From the NCBI RefSeq assembly GCF_026627425.1, contig NZ_JAPNLH010000009.1, positions 106,398 to 170,397 of the forward strand: 64,000 nt of DNA, read 5' to 3'. Position numbers and translations under genes: made by a program. The DNA comes from Arthrobacter endolithicus. GTDB taxonomy: Bacteria; Actinomycetota; Actinomycetes; Actinomycetales; Micrococcaceae. The notes beneath the pieces are model-generated. The model searched no databases. It was not told the DNA's origin and saw only the letters and a program-made list of their open reading frames with translations. This document shows positions 1 to 7,525 of the stretch, one piece after another (within the stretch, counting starts at the first letter, position 1; the number at the start of each line of letters is the position of its first letter).

Positions 1-157
1 CTGTCGCGATAGCCGAACCCCTACGCGACGATTGAGTCCGGTCCTGAGCATTCAGTGAAATCAAGGCTAGCTCCTGACTGAATTGCACTGCCCGGCGCCG
101 CTCACATGAATGGGCCTTATATATACGTACCCCTTTCACATGCACAAGGATGGTCCT

Positions 158-765
158 ATGACTATCAGTTCGCCGCTTACATCCCAATTCCCTGGCACCT
201 TCCCAGTGGCCTTCCGGTCCCCGCTAAACTTGCGCCAGCTTGGTTCTCCTCGCAGCTGTCTTGGTGGTCACAATCCTGACGTTCGGTGTAGCCGTGCTTG
301 CCATTCTTCTGATACCGGGCGCAAAAGGAGTCGGTCTTGCAGTACTTGGAGTGACTCTTCCCGTTCAAGCTGCGCTGTTACTGATCACTATCCACTGGCG
401 GCTGCGACGAGAAGACACTGGATGGCGGCAATTGGGCTTCACACGTCCAACGGCGTGCATCCTTCATCTGCTCTAACAGATTCCTTTGATTTTCGTCGCA
501 CTCCTGACTACGCAATTGCTCGCATTTGCCATCACTGGAAATCAACCCGTGCCAGCGAGTAACACAGTTGATTCGCTGGCTGCTGGAACAGAACCGGTGG
601 TCACACTCATGCTGTTCATTGGCGTTGCCCTCCTGACCCCGATCTGGGAGGAGGCGATCTTTCGCGGCGTCATTGTTCCACCAGACCCTTTGGGCACCCG
701 CCATCATGCACGTCACCCTAAACAGCCTTGTCACCGGCGCCTTGGTCATATCACTTCTGACCTGA
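158..765 (+). pseudogene. Decayed CPBP-family intramembrane protease (CAAX protease-like)
   Basis: An ATG at 158 follows an AAGGA ribosome site at 145-149. The protein can be followed only through several lesions. The first frame runs to about 236, where a hydrophobic segment (VLLAAVLVV...) continues in another frame, implying a frameshift. An in-frame TAA at 474-476 follows, then the same frame resumes and reaches the CPBP catalytic motif EEAIFRG near 650. After about 680 the frame shifts again to LWAPAIMHVTLN, the conserved HxxxN end motif, stopping at 763-765. Family members have roughly 55-70 residues between these motifs; here there are about 15, so the middle with the FxxxH motif is deleted. 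CPBP proteins are membrane metalloproteases or bacteriocin-immunity proteins. This copy cannot make a full protein. Confidence 0.72.
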
Positions 766-1021
766 TTCGGAGTGTGGTCCCTTGCTACGTAACTTCGATT
801 TCATCGAGGCAGAGAAAACCTGATCCATTTCGCGCTAGTCACTTTCAGAAGTCGTCTGCACGAATTAGAGTATTTCTCCGCACTGCATGTCCGTGTGCGT
901 AGGGGAACGTTCAGCGGCCGATATTTCGCTCTGCAGCGAGATCGTGATCGAGAAGCTCATGCCGCAATATCGTCTCGAATCCGCCGAAAGGTTAAAGGGC
1001 GCAATTCAACCAGTGGCTGGA

Positions 1022-1930
1022 TTACTGGGATTTGGCGAAGAGGCGCTCCAGTTGAGGTGGGGCAGTACCGCCCAACAGGGATCGTACGTCGTGTTGCAGG
1101 ACTGGCAGTTCGCTGTGCCGGGAAGCGATTGAGTGCGGGGCGAGTGCCAGACGCCCGAGCTCGCCATCCAACTGGCGGGCCCAATATCGCGTAGCGAACC
1201 AGACCGGCATCGTCTGGAAGATGACCCGCAACGCAGCCGGGGTAATCGAAACGCCGCGGCTGTCCAGTGCGGTAAACCCCTCACGTACTGCAAGCACAAG
1301 TTTACGCACGGCAACGCTGTCTGATGCGAGAGCATGCGCATCACCCGACACGGCCGCAAGCGCCGACTCGAACGCCGAAACAAAGACTGCGTGGGTTTTC
1401 AGCCAAGCATCCATATCTTTCGTAGTTGCCACCGGAAACCCGGCGGACTTCAAGACGGAAACAACCATGTCGCCGGCTCTCCCCCAACCGACGGCAGTAG
1501 GTTGTTGACTCACCTGGACGTAATGTACTGTTCCTTGGTTCCCGAGTCGGCCCGCGACGCCGGGGAACACGGCCACGAACCTATCCGCGCCAATCGCTTG
1601 CAGCAACCGGTCTGTGCCCAGAGGAAGGTTGATGAAGCTTGCGACTACATCGGCATCCAACGCACCAAGTGAGACGAGTGCGGCATCAACCTGGTCAAGG
1701 CGTATGGCTACGAATACAAGATCAGCGTGCCCCGCATCTCCCAAGGTCTCGACGACGCGAGGGAACCCCTGAAGGTCATTAACACCCTCACGCACCAGAC
1801 GGATTCCGTTGGTTCGGAGGTCATCCGTAGCCGCTCCACGGCTGAGTATCGAAACCTCGTGCCCGGCTGAGAGCAGTCGAACTGCGTAAATACGGCCGAT
1901 CACTCCCGCACCGAAAATTAGTATCCGCAC
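1022..1930 (-). CDS. Ketopantoate reductase-like NAD(P)-binding oxidoreductase (PanE/ApbA family)
   Basis: The 302-residue protein opens with a Rossmann nucleotide-binding motif GAGVIG (residues 7-12), followed by a typical 6-phosphogluconate-dehydrogenase-like N-terminal domain (SILSRG, FVAIRLDQVDAAL). The conserved lysine region (AWLKTHAVF, near residue 176) and a helical C-terminal domain fit PanE/ApbA proteins, which reduce 2-dehydropantoate to pantoate with NADPH. The canonical KxxxN pattern after the lysine is altered (KTHAV), and many members of this family outside the pantothenate pathway have unknown substrates, so true PanE activity is uncertain. The start is GTG at 1930. No pantothenate gene is adjacent. 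The neighbouring SDR gene lies on the same strand 175 bp upstream, so they may be co-transcribed. Confidence 0.75.
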   Translation of the reverse strand: MRILIFGAGVIGRIYAVRLLSAGHEVSILSRGAATDDLRTNGIRLVREGVNDLQGFPRVVETLGDAGHADLVFVAIRLDQVDAALVSLGALDADVVASFINLPLGTDRLLQAIGADRFVAVFPGVAGRLGNQGTVHYVQVSQQPTAVGWGRAGDMVVSVLKSAGFPVATTKDMDAWLKTHAVFVSAFESALAAVSGDAHALASDSVAVRKLVLAVREGFTALDSRGVSITPAALRVIFQTMPVWFATRYWARQLDGELGRLALAPHSIASRHSELPVLQHDVRSLLGGTAPPQLERLFAKSQ

Positions 1931-2105
1931 GCGAGTCCTTCGGTTCGGGCAGACGATACGCCAGGCGTCGGCGCCTTATATCAGCCTGCTATGGGCCACA
2001 CGCAACACATCGTATATCGCATCCGATGGGGATGCCAGAAGCGCCCGCACCGGGAACCACAAGCGGGCATGATTTCGGTTGCTCGAAAACGGTGAACTGG
2101 ACTGT

Positions 2106-2864
2106 TTACTTCAGTACCGCTCCGCCGGCGATGTCGAGGATGATGCCGGTAACCCATTCCGCTTGATCACTTGCCAGGTAGACGGCGGCGCGCGCGACAT
2201 CCTGTGGAGAACCAAGTCGTCGAAGTGGGTGGGTTTGGGCGAGACGTTCCTGCACCTCGGCGGGGATCATTTGCTCGTTGCGTTCGGTCATTATTGTTTC
2301 CGGGGCGATGCAGTTTACGCGCACTCCCGATGGCCCCGCCTCCGCCGCCAACCATTTGGTCAGCACCTCGATACCGGCCTTCGCCGCCGCATACGCAACC
2401 GGGGACTGTGGAGTTGGGCGGCGAGATGCAGCCGAGGACAACGTCACGATCGACCCACGACCGCGTTGCTTCATCCCGGGCAGGATGGCCGCGATTGTGA
2501 CGAACGTGGCCGTGAGGTTCGCATCAACTGCGGCGCGCCATTCATCCAGACTCATCCGCTCGAGCGGCCCTGGCCTCGTCGGGTTGCCGCCGGCGTTAGC
2601 CACCAGCACGTCCAATGGCCCGAGGGCGGACCCGATCTCCGTACTAATGCGATCGACAACTTCCGGGGAGGTCACGTCGCCGAGGACCATCACCGCGCGG
2701 CCGCCCGCCGCGATGATGCGATCCCGGACCGCTGCGGTAGCGGCCTCATCACGACCATGCACCGCAACGGCTGCACCTTCTGCTGCGAACTCCGTAGCGA
2801 TCGCGGATCCGATTCCCCGCGAGCTTCCGGTCACCAAGGCGACCCGTCCCATCAGCACGCCCAT
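2106..2864 (-). CDS. Short-chain dehydrogenase/reductase (SDR), classical type
   Basis: The 252-residue length is standard for classical SDRs. Visible motifs are the cofactor loop TGSSRGIG (residues 12-19), NAG (90-92), the catalytic serine pair LSS (142-144) and YAAAK (Y158, K162), and the C-terminal ending DIAGGAVLK typical of 3-oxoacyl-ACP reductase-like members. An arginine after the glycine loop and HGRDE near residue 38 suggest NADP preference. The substrate cannot be told from the sequence. The ATG at 2864 has an AAAGGA site six bases upstream, which fixes the start. It lies upstream of the ketopantoate-reductase-like gene on the same strand in the decayed accessory end, and it appears intact. 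Confidence 0.85.
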   Translation of the reverse strand: MGVLMGRVALVTGSSRGIGSAIATEFAAEGAAVAVHGRDEAATAAVRDRIIAAGGRAVMVLGDVTSPEVVDRISTEIGSALGPLDVLVANAGGNPTRPGPLERMSLDEWRAAVDANLTATFVTIAAILPGMKQRGRGSIVTLSSAASRRPTPQSPVAYAAAKAGIEVLTKWLAAEAGPSGVRVNCIAPETIMTERNEQMIPAEVQERLAQTHPLRRLGSPQDVARAAVYLASDQAEWVTGIILDIAGGAVLK

Positions 2865-3782
2865 GGCTGGTCCTTTCCGAGCCTCTCAAACTCATAATGC
2901 CATCGAGCGGAGAGAGTTCGAACCTCCCGTCGGTGTCACTTGGCTACATCGGCGGGAGTACCTGCCACCGCGAAACCACGCTCCCTCGCGGCGGCATGCC
3001 GCGCACGAACACAAGTGAACCCGCCCTGAAGCGGAACCGCCAACGACGCGGTTCGAGCTGTTGGGTTTGGCGCACGTCGCCTCGGCAAGCTCTCGCCGCC
3101 GCGAGAATCGCGAGCAAGAGGGCCAGATCACAGTGGTCTCTGGGGTACAGCACGATGGCAAGGAGTGCACTACTCCCTGCCCATCTAAAACTATTGCAGG
3201 AGGGGGGGCTTGTCGCAAGACCCCCCTGTGCAGGCAGAATGGTCGATCGCGGCGGCGTACGCGGACATTCGGGACGCTCGCGCCCCGGATATCACGGGCG
3301 TTGATTGCCGTGAAGCATGCCAAGCGAATGGCGTGCGGTCTCCAGTTCTTTCGGCAACGCCCACTTCGACGTCTACGTCAACCGGGCGGCCGCGAAAGCC
3401 GCCCGTCCCGAATCCTTCAGCGGTTCACAGCCTACCCGCCTCTACGAAATGCACCCACGCAAATGAACTGACGCCTTGAAGTAGGGAGCTCCTGGCATGC
3501 AAGGTCGCGTCCACAATGCTTGGCAGGGCCACCACCTCGCAAGTGCCCGCAAGCGGGTCCTCCACCGAACACGTCATCCGTTGACCTGCTGCTTTGTAAA
3601 TGCTGGCTCATGAAGTGTCCGTATGGGGCGTTCGGTGATAAGTCCGGTGAAGGGGCCGCGGGCGCTATACGGGACACTATTTGAGGCCTATCTCGGCTGG
3701 TGTAGCTGCAGTCGTCAAGCGTCGAGCATATGCGGAACGCCGTTCCGAACGTTTTATTGTACGATTTATTCCGTTTTCTGTG
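2865..3782. other. About 0.9 kb without a convincing gene
   Basis: Open frames of 89-143 codons exist on both strands (for example 2892-3323 minus and 3061-3471 plus), but they are rich in Arg, Ser and Pro, lack ribosome sites and resemble no family I know. An imperfect inverted repeat lies at 3614-3678. The stretch ends where recognisable CDF coding sequence begins at about 3783. It looks like remnant DNA between a lost CDF 5' end and the SDR gene. Confidence 0.55.
3614..3678. repeat. Imperfect inverted repeat, arms about 65 bp apart
   Basis: AGTGTCC followed by GTAT at 3614-3624 faces ATACGGGACACT at 3667-3678. The arms are complementary apart from one extra G. The spacer is too long for a simple terminator hairpin. 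It could be a recombinase site or the remnant of a small mobile element close to the CDF breakpoint; no recombinase is encoded nearby. Confidence 0.35.
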
Positions 3783-4543
3783 GCGACCCCAAGAGATCAA
3801 AAAAGAAGGGCGACCGGGCCCACCCCTATGGCTAAAGCCGTGAGGCGTACTTCTGGTCGATGCTCGCTGCGTGCGGGCTCTTCACCGCCGGTGCCGTCGT
3901 GTCCATCATGCACGGGGTCCAGCAGCTTTTCGCACCGGAACCGGCCTCGGATTTCCTGATTGCCTATCTCGTCCTGGCGGTTTCGTTTGTGCTGGAGGGT
4001 ACCTCCTTTCTACAGGCCCTGCGCCAGGCCAGGAAGCTCGCGGCGCGGCACCAGCGGGGCCTTCTCGAGGACGTTGTGCTCGGCTCCGATCCCACCTTGC
4101 GGGCCGTGTTTGCCGAGGATTTGGCTGCCTTGGTTGGCATAGCCATGGCTTCCGCGGGGATCTTCCTGCACCAAGTGACTGGATCGCCGGTCCCAGACGC
4201 GCTGGGGTCGATCCTGGTTGGCCTCCTGCTGGCCGTCGTCGCCGTCGTCCTCATCGACAGGAACCGCCGCTTCCTGGTTGGGCAGGCTGTTACTCCCGAG
4301 CTTGAGCGATCCGCCCTCCGGATGATGCTGGAGCATGAGGACATAGAGCGCGTCACCTATATTCACCTTGAGTTTGTGGGCCCTAACCGGCTGTACCTGG
4401 TGGCCGCTGTGGACATGGCGGGCAACTGTCCGGAGAGCAGCGTCGCTCTTGCGCTTCGCCGGGTGGCAAAAGAAGTTCAGGCCAATGATCTGGTCGAAGA
4501 GGCCGTCCTGACACTGGCGACCGGCGAAGAGATCTCGCTTTAG
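3783..4543 (+). pseudogene. 5'-truncated cation diffusion facilitator (CDF) transporter with in-frame stop
   Basis: From about 3783 one frame reads a CDF-type loop (DPKRSKKKGD, then AHPYG), hits TAA at 3833-3835, and continues in the same frame as SREAYFW. Family members read HPxGYxRExYFW here, so the stop replaces the conserved Tyr. Downstream, a 227-residue stretch from ATG 3860 has the remaining transmembrane segments and the cytoplasmic C-terminal domain of an SLC30A9-like CDF. The first two membrane helices and the first metal-ligand helix are absent. Upstream codons in the same frame (3623-3780) do not resemble a CDF, so a breakpoint lies near 3780. Re-initiation at 3860 is possible but no good ribosome site is present, and a metal/proton antiporter without its first helices would not be expected to work. 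Confidence 0.8.
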
Positions 4544-4625
4544 GAGGATGCGCTGTAGCCAGCCCGGACGGGGCTGAGTAGGGTGGCTGAAAGGAAACAG
4601 CAGCAGCCATCGGAAAGGTTGAAGT

Positions 4626-5120
4626 ATGAGCGAAGATAACATTCCCGACGGACAGGTTCACGAAATGGGACTGAACATATTCAGCGATACCTCTGACATG
4701 CCGGATGCCGCTGGTCCCGGAACAGCAGACCCGGCAGCGGACGATGATCCGTCAACGCCCGGGGCGAACGGCCTCGATCCGCTCAGCGGGCGCGGCCCGG
4801 ATGATTATCCCGGCGCAGCCGAAAACAACCCTGATCGCTGGCGCGACGATCCGCTGATCCAAGGCGATACCCTGTCGGCGGATTACTTTAGTTCCGAGCA
4901 GTATCTTCAGGATCAGACGGATGAAGCCCGTTATGAATCAGGCGAAGAGCAGATCCCATCCGACGAACCGACAATCGGTGAGGCATCCGCAGACATTGAC
5001 TTTGGTGAAACTCCCACGGGAGATGAAGCCGATGGCAGTGACGACGAGGCAAACTTCGGCGGCTCAGGGTTGGGTCGTTTCGGAGCAGAGATCCCGGATC
5101 CGGATGATCTTCAGGCGTAA
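4626..5120 (+). CDS. Small acidic, probably disordered protein of unknown function
   Basis: I do not recognise this 164-residue protein. It is very rich in Asp, Glu, Gly, Pro and Ser, has no cysteine, no membrane segment and no signal peptide, and looks intrinsically disordered. Short stretches such as DDPLIQGDTLSADYFSSEQYL are the most structured part. The ATG at 4626 has an AAAGG-type site about 9 bases upstream, and a TAGGGT box at 4579-4584 could be its -10 element, giving a short 5' leader. It stands alone between the broken CDF gene and the phosphate permease. The even codon usage and upstream signals support a real gene. Confidence 0.7.
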   Translation: MSEDNIPDGQVHEMGLNIFSDTSDMPDAAGPGTADPAADDDPSTPGANGLDPLSGRGPDDYPGAAENNPDRWRDDPLIQGDTLSADYFSSEQYLQDQTDEARYESGEEQIPSDEPTIGEASADIDFGETPTGDEADGSDDEANFGGSGLGRFGAEIPDPDDLQA

Positions 5121-5259
5121 TCCTGCGGACCGGGGCGCAGCGCGGAAAGGGGCGCCTTTGGTGCGAAGCTGCCCGCGACATAAGATCATTACTGTTTGGT
5201 GAAATCCCGGCCGGCACGATCCGCGGGTAAGGACATCCAGACAGTTTGACAGTCCGCAG

Positions 5260-6690
5260 TTGACCTCTCAGATTGGATCACGGGTGGATCTCACCTTCAT
5301 GGTCGTGCTTGTCATAGCGCTGGCTCTCTTTTTCGATTTTACGAACGGGTTTCACGACACGGCCAATGCCATGGCCACGCCCATCGCCACCGGAGCCATT
5401 AAACCGAAAACGGCAGTGGCGCTGGCAGCGGTGCTCAACCTGATCGGCGCCTTCCTCTCCACCGAGGTGGCCAAGACCATATCCGGCGGTCTAATCCGGG
5501 AGGGCAGCGAAGGAGTGCACATAACGCCTGTGCTGATTTTTGCCGGCCTGATGGGGGCGGTGTTGTGGAACCTTGTCACTTGGCTGTTCGGATTGCCTTC
5601 CAGTTCCTCGCATGCCCTCTTTGGCGGCCTCATCGGTGCAGCCGTCGTGGGGATCGGCTTGCACGCGGTGGACCTCAGCGTGCTGCTTTCCAAGATCATC
5701 CTGCCCGCCGTAGTGGCCCCGCTGATTGCCGGGGGTGTTGCGTATCTATGTACCCGGCTCGCTTACGGCATTACTCGACGGACGGACCCGGACTCCGGGG
5801 ACAAGCTGGTGCAAAAGCGCGGCGGATTCCGCTATGCCCAGGTCTTCTCCTCCTCGTTGGTGGCGCTGGCACACGGCACCAACGATGCGCAGAAGACCAT
5901 GGGCGTCATTACCCTTGTGCTGATTTCCGCGAACATGCAAAAGGTGGGATCGGGTCCGGAGCTCTGGGTGGTCGGCGCCTGCGCTCTGGCCATCGCTTTG
6001 GGAACCTACACGGGAGGCTGGCGGATCATCCGCACTCTCGGCAGCGGTCTGACAGACGTTAAGCCGGCCCAGGGCTTTGCCGCGGAAACCAGTACCGCCG
6101 CAGCCATTCTGGCCTCATCGCACCTCGGCTTTGCGCTGTCCACCACCCATGTGGCTTCGGGGTCAGTGATCGGTTCCGGTCTCGGACGGACGGGTTCCAC
6201 CGTGCGGTGGGGGGCCATCGGGAAGATTGCACTGGGCTGGCTTTTTACCCTTCCGGCTGCGGCCATTGTGGGTGCGCTGGCCGCGCTTATTGCGAGCCTG
6301 GGGACGACCGGGGTGCTGATTGACGCCGTCGTCGGACTTGGCGCTATTCTCTTTATCTTCTTTCGGTCCCAGCGTGGCCGCGTGGACCATGCGAACGCCA
6401 TCAGCGACGTCGACGCCGTCGGCGAGACGGTCCACATCCCGAGTAAGAAAGAGCGCGACAGGCTTGCGGCCAAGGCCCGTCTCGCCGAACGGGCGGCGGA
6501 AAAGGCCGCTGCCAAGGCAGTGGAGAAAGCGGCGGCCAAGGTCGCGGCACAAGAAGCGGCAGAGCGTGCCGCAAGAGCCGCAGACGGTGCGTATGCGACC
6601 GGGAACGTGGCACCGGCGCGGGTGACGCCGAAAGTTCCGAAGGCGCCGCAGCCCGATCAATCCGCCGCCAAGCAGGAAGGTACACCATGA
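5260..6690 (+). CDS. Inorganic phosphate permease, PiT family
   Basis: This membrane protein of about 476 residues carries the two inverted PiT signatures: FDFTNGFHDTANAMA near the N-terminus and ALAHGTNDAQKTMGV in the second half. About ten hydrophobic segments surround them. PiT proteins import phosphate (often as a metal-phosphate complex) with protons or sodium. The last 90 or so residues are unusual: a charged, Lys/Ala/Glu-rich run (KKERDRLAAKARLAERAAEK and onward) likely to form a cytoplasmic coiled coil, then a Pro/Ala/Lys tail. The start is unsettled: TTG 5260 is the longest, GTG 5284 gives a more typical N-terminus, and neither has a strong ribosome site. The stop overlaps the next start (ATGA), so the two genes are translationally coupled. 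Confidence 0.88.
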   Translation: MTSQIGSRVDLTFMVVLVIALALFFDFTNGFHDTANAMATPIATGAIKPKTAVALAAVLNLIGAFLSTEVAKTISGGLIREGSEGVHITPVLIFAGLMGAVLWNLVTWLFGLPSSSSHALFGGLIGAAVVGIGLHAVDLSVLLSKIILPAVVAPLIAGGVAYLCTRLAYGITRRTDPDSGDKLVQKRGGFRYAQVFSSSLVALAHGTNDAQKTMGVITLVLISANMQKVGSGPELWVVGACALAIALGTYTGGWRIIRTLGSGLTDVKPAQGFAAETSTAAAILASSHLGFALSTTHVASGSVIGSGLGRTGSTVRWGAIGKIALGWLFTLPAAAIVGALAALIASLGTTGVLIDAVVGLGAILFIFFRSQRGRVDHANAISDVDAVGETVHIPSKKERDRLAAKARLAERAAEKAAAKAVEKAAAKVAAQEAAERAARAADGAYATGNVAPARVTPKVPKAPQPDQSAAKQEGTP

Positions 6691-6941
6691 TCAATTGGGG
6701 AGCTTTTCTCGTCGTGGCCGTGACCACGCTGATTTCAGCCGTGTTCGTGGTTGGCGTGTACGCAACAGGCGTACGGCTCTACGCGGTGAGCGTGGACGGT
6801 CAGGTGCCCAGCACCAAGGTGGCACGAGCAGCGGCGTATCTTTGCTTCGTCGTTTGCATCGCGGCGGTACTGCTCGGGGTCGCCCTCGTCGTGCCGGCAC
6901 TATCCGGACCGATTTTGCAGTTCTTTGGTTTTCCGGCCTGA
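6687..6941 (+). CDS. Small membrane protein coupled to the phosphate permease
   Basis: This 84-residue protein has two predicted membrane helices (about residues 7-29 and 50-75) with a short polar loop between them containing VDGQVPSTKVARAA. Its ATG overlaps the permease stop codon as ATGA, so the two are almost certainly made together. I do not recognise a named family. The linkage suggests an accessory or stabilising subunit for the phosphate permease, but this is inference from position only. No terminator is obvious before the convergent thioesterase gene. Confidence 0.75.
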   Translation: MINWGAFLVVAVTTLISAVFVVGVYATGVRLYAVSVDGQVPSTKVARAAAYLCFVVCIAAVLLGVALVVPALSGPILQFFGFPA

Positions 6942-7023
6942 CGGTGCCCGGACTGCATTAGCCAAACTGGCCTGCTAACGGCCGCGGGTGGGGGGCAAAG
7001 CCCGACGGCTGCGGGCGAATGGG

Positions 7024-7506
7024 CTAGCGGGACGTGGCAGCAGCGTCCGGTTTTTGCCTGATCATATTGGTGATCCGTGCGGTGGAAAGGCGTCGGCCGG
7101 CTTCGTCCCGTATGACGATCTCGTGGGTGGCCAGCGTGCGCCCCAAATGGAGTGCCGTGCACGTGCCGGTGACCAGTCCGGTCGCAATACCCCGGTGGTG
7201 CGTGGCGCCGATTTCTATACCCAGCGCCTGACCGCCGGCGCCGGCGTGCACCCCGGCGGAAAAAGAGCCCAGCGTTTCTGCCAGCACCAGATGTGCGCCG
7301 CCGTGCAGAATACCGGCCACCTGAGTGTTCCCTTCGACCGGCATTGTGGCCACCGAAAGCTGCGCGCTGATTTGTTGGAAGCGGATGCCCATTTTCTCCA
7401 CCAGCGCGCCGATCCCATAGCCGCTGAGCCATTCGTGCATGTCCTCCGGGACGCCGGCCGCCCGCAGGACCGCGGTAAATGGGTTCGGTGTGAGTTTGTC
7501 GGTCAT
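7024..7506 (-). CDS. Hotdog-fold thioesterase, PaaI/YdiI-like
   Basis: The protein is about 160 residues long. The segment GILHGGAHLVLAETLGS is the hotdog thioesterase active-site helix (HGGxxxxLAET, with the general-base Glu), and QALGIEIGATHHRGIATGLVTGTCTALHLGRT is the following beta-sheet pattern of PaaI/YdiI enzymes, which hydrolyse aryl- or acyl-CoA thioesters. The substrate is unknown; menaquinone-pathway DHNA-CoA thioesterase is one option for this subfamily. The frame stays open to 7650, but ATG 7506 (MTDKLTPNPF) gives the usual N-terminus and avoids running into polA. The start lies only 20 bp from the divergent polA start, so the two promoters must overlap. Confidence 0.82.
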   Translation of the reverse strand: MTDKLTPNPFTAVLRAAGVPEDMHEWLSGYGIGALVEKMGIRFQQISAQLSVATMPVEGNTQVAGILHGGAHLVLAETLGSFSAGVHAGAGGQALGIEIGATHHRGIATGLVTGTCTALHLGRTLATHEIVIRDEAGRRLSTARITNMIRQKPDAAATSR

Positions 7507-7512
7507 GATGAC

Positions 7513-7518
7513 TAGGCT
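7513..7518 (+). promoter_or_regulatory. -10 box TAGGCT of a leaderless polA promoter
   Basis: TAGGCT matches the actinobacterial TAnnnT -10 element. Seven bases separate it from GTG 7526, which places the expected transcription start on the start codon. No ribosome site is present upstream of that GTG. The same spacing recurs before several other genes here. Confidence 0.55.
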
Positions 7519-7525
7519 GGCACCT

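Noticed and set aside
2905..2945. tRNA-like T-arm (GGAGG-TTCGAAC-TCTCT on the minus strand)
   Set aside because: The arm can pair, but no matching acceptor, D-arm or anticodon arm lies within 90 bases, and no CCA end follows. It is not a tRNA gene.
2892..3323. 143-codon open frame on the minus strand
   Set aside because: It has no ribosome site, an unusual Arg/Ser/Cys-rich composition, an overlapping open frame on the other strand and no family resemblance.
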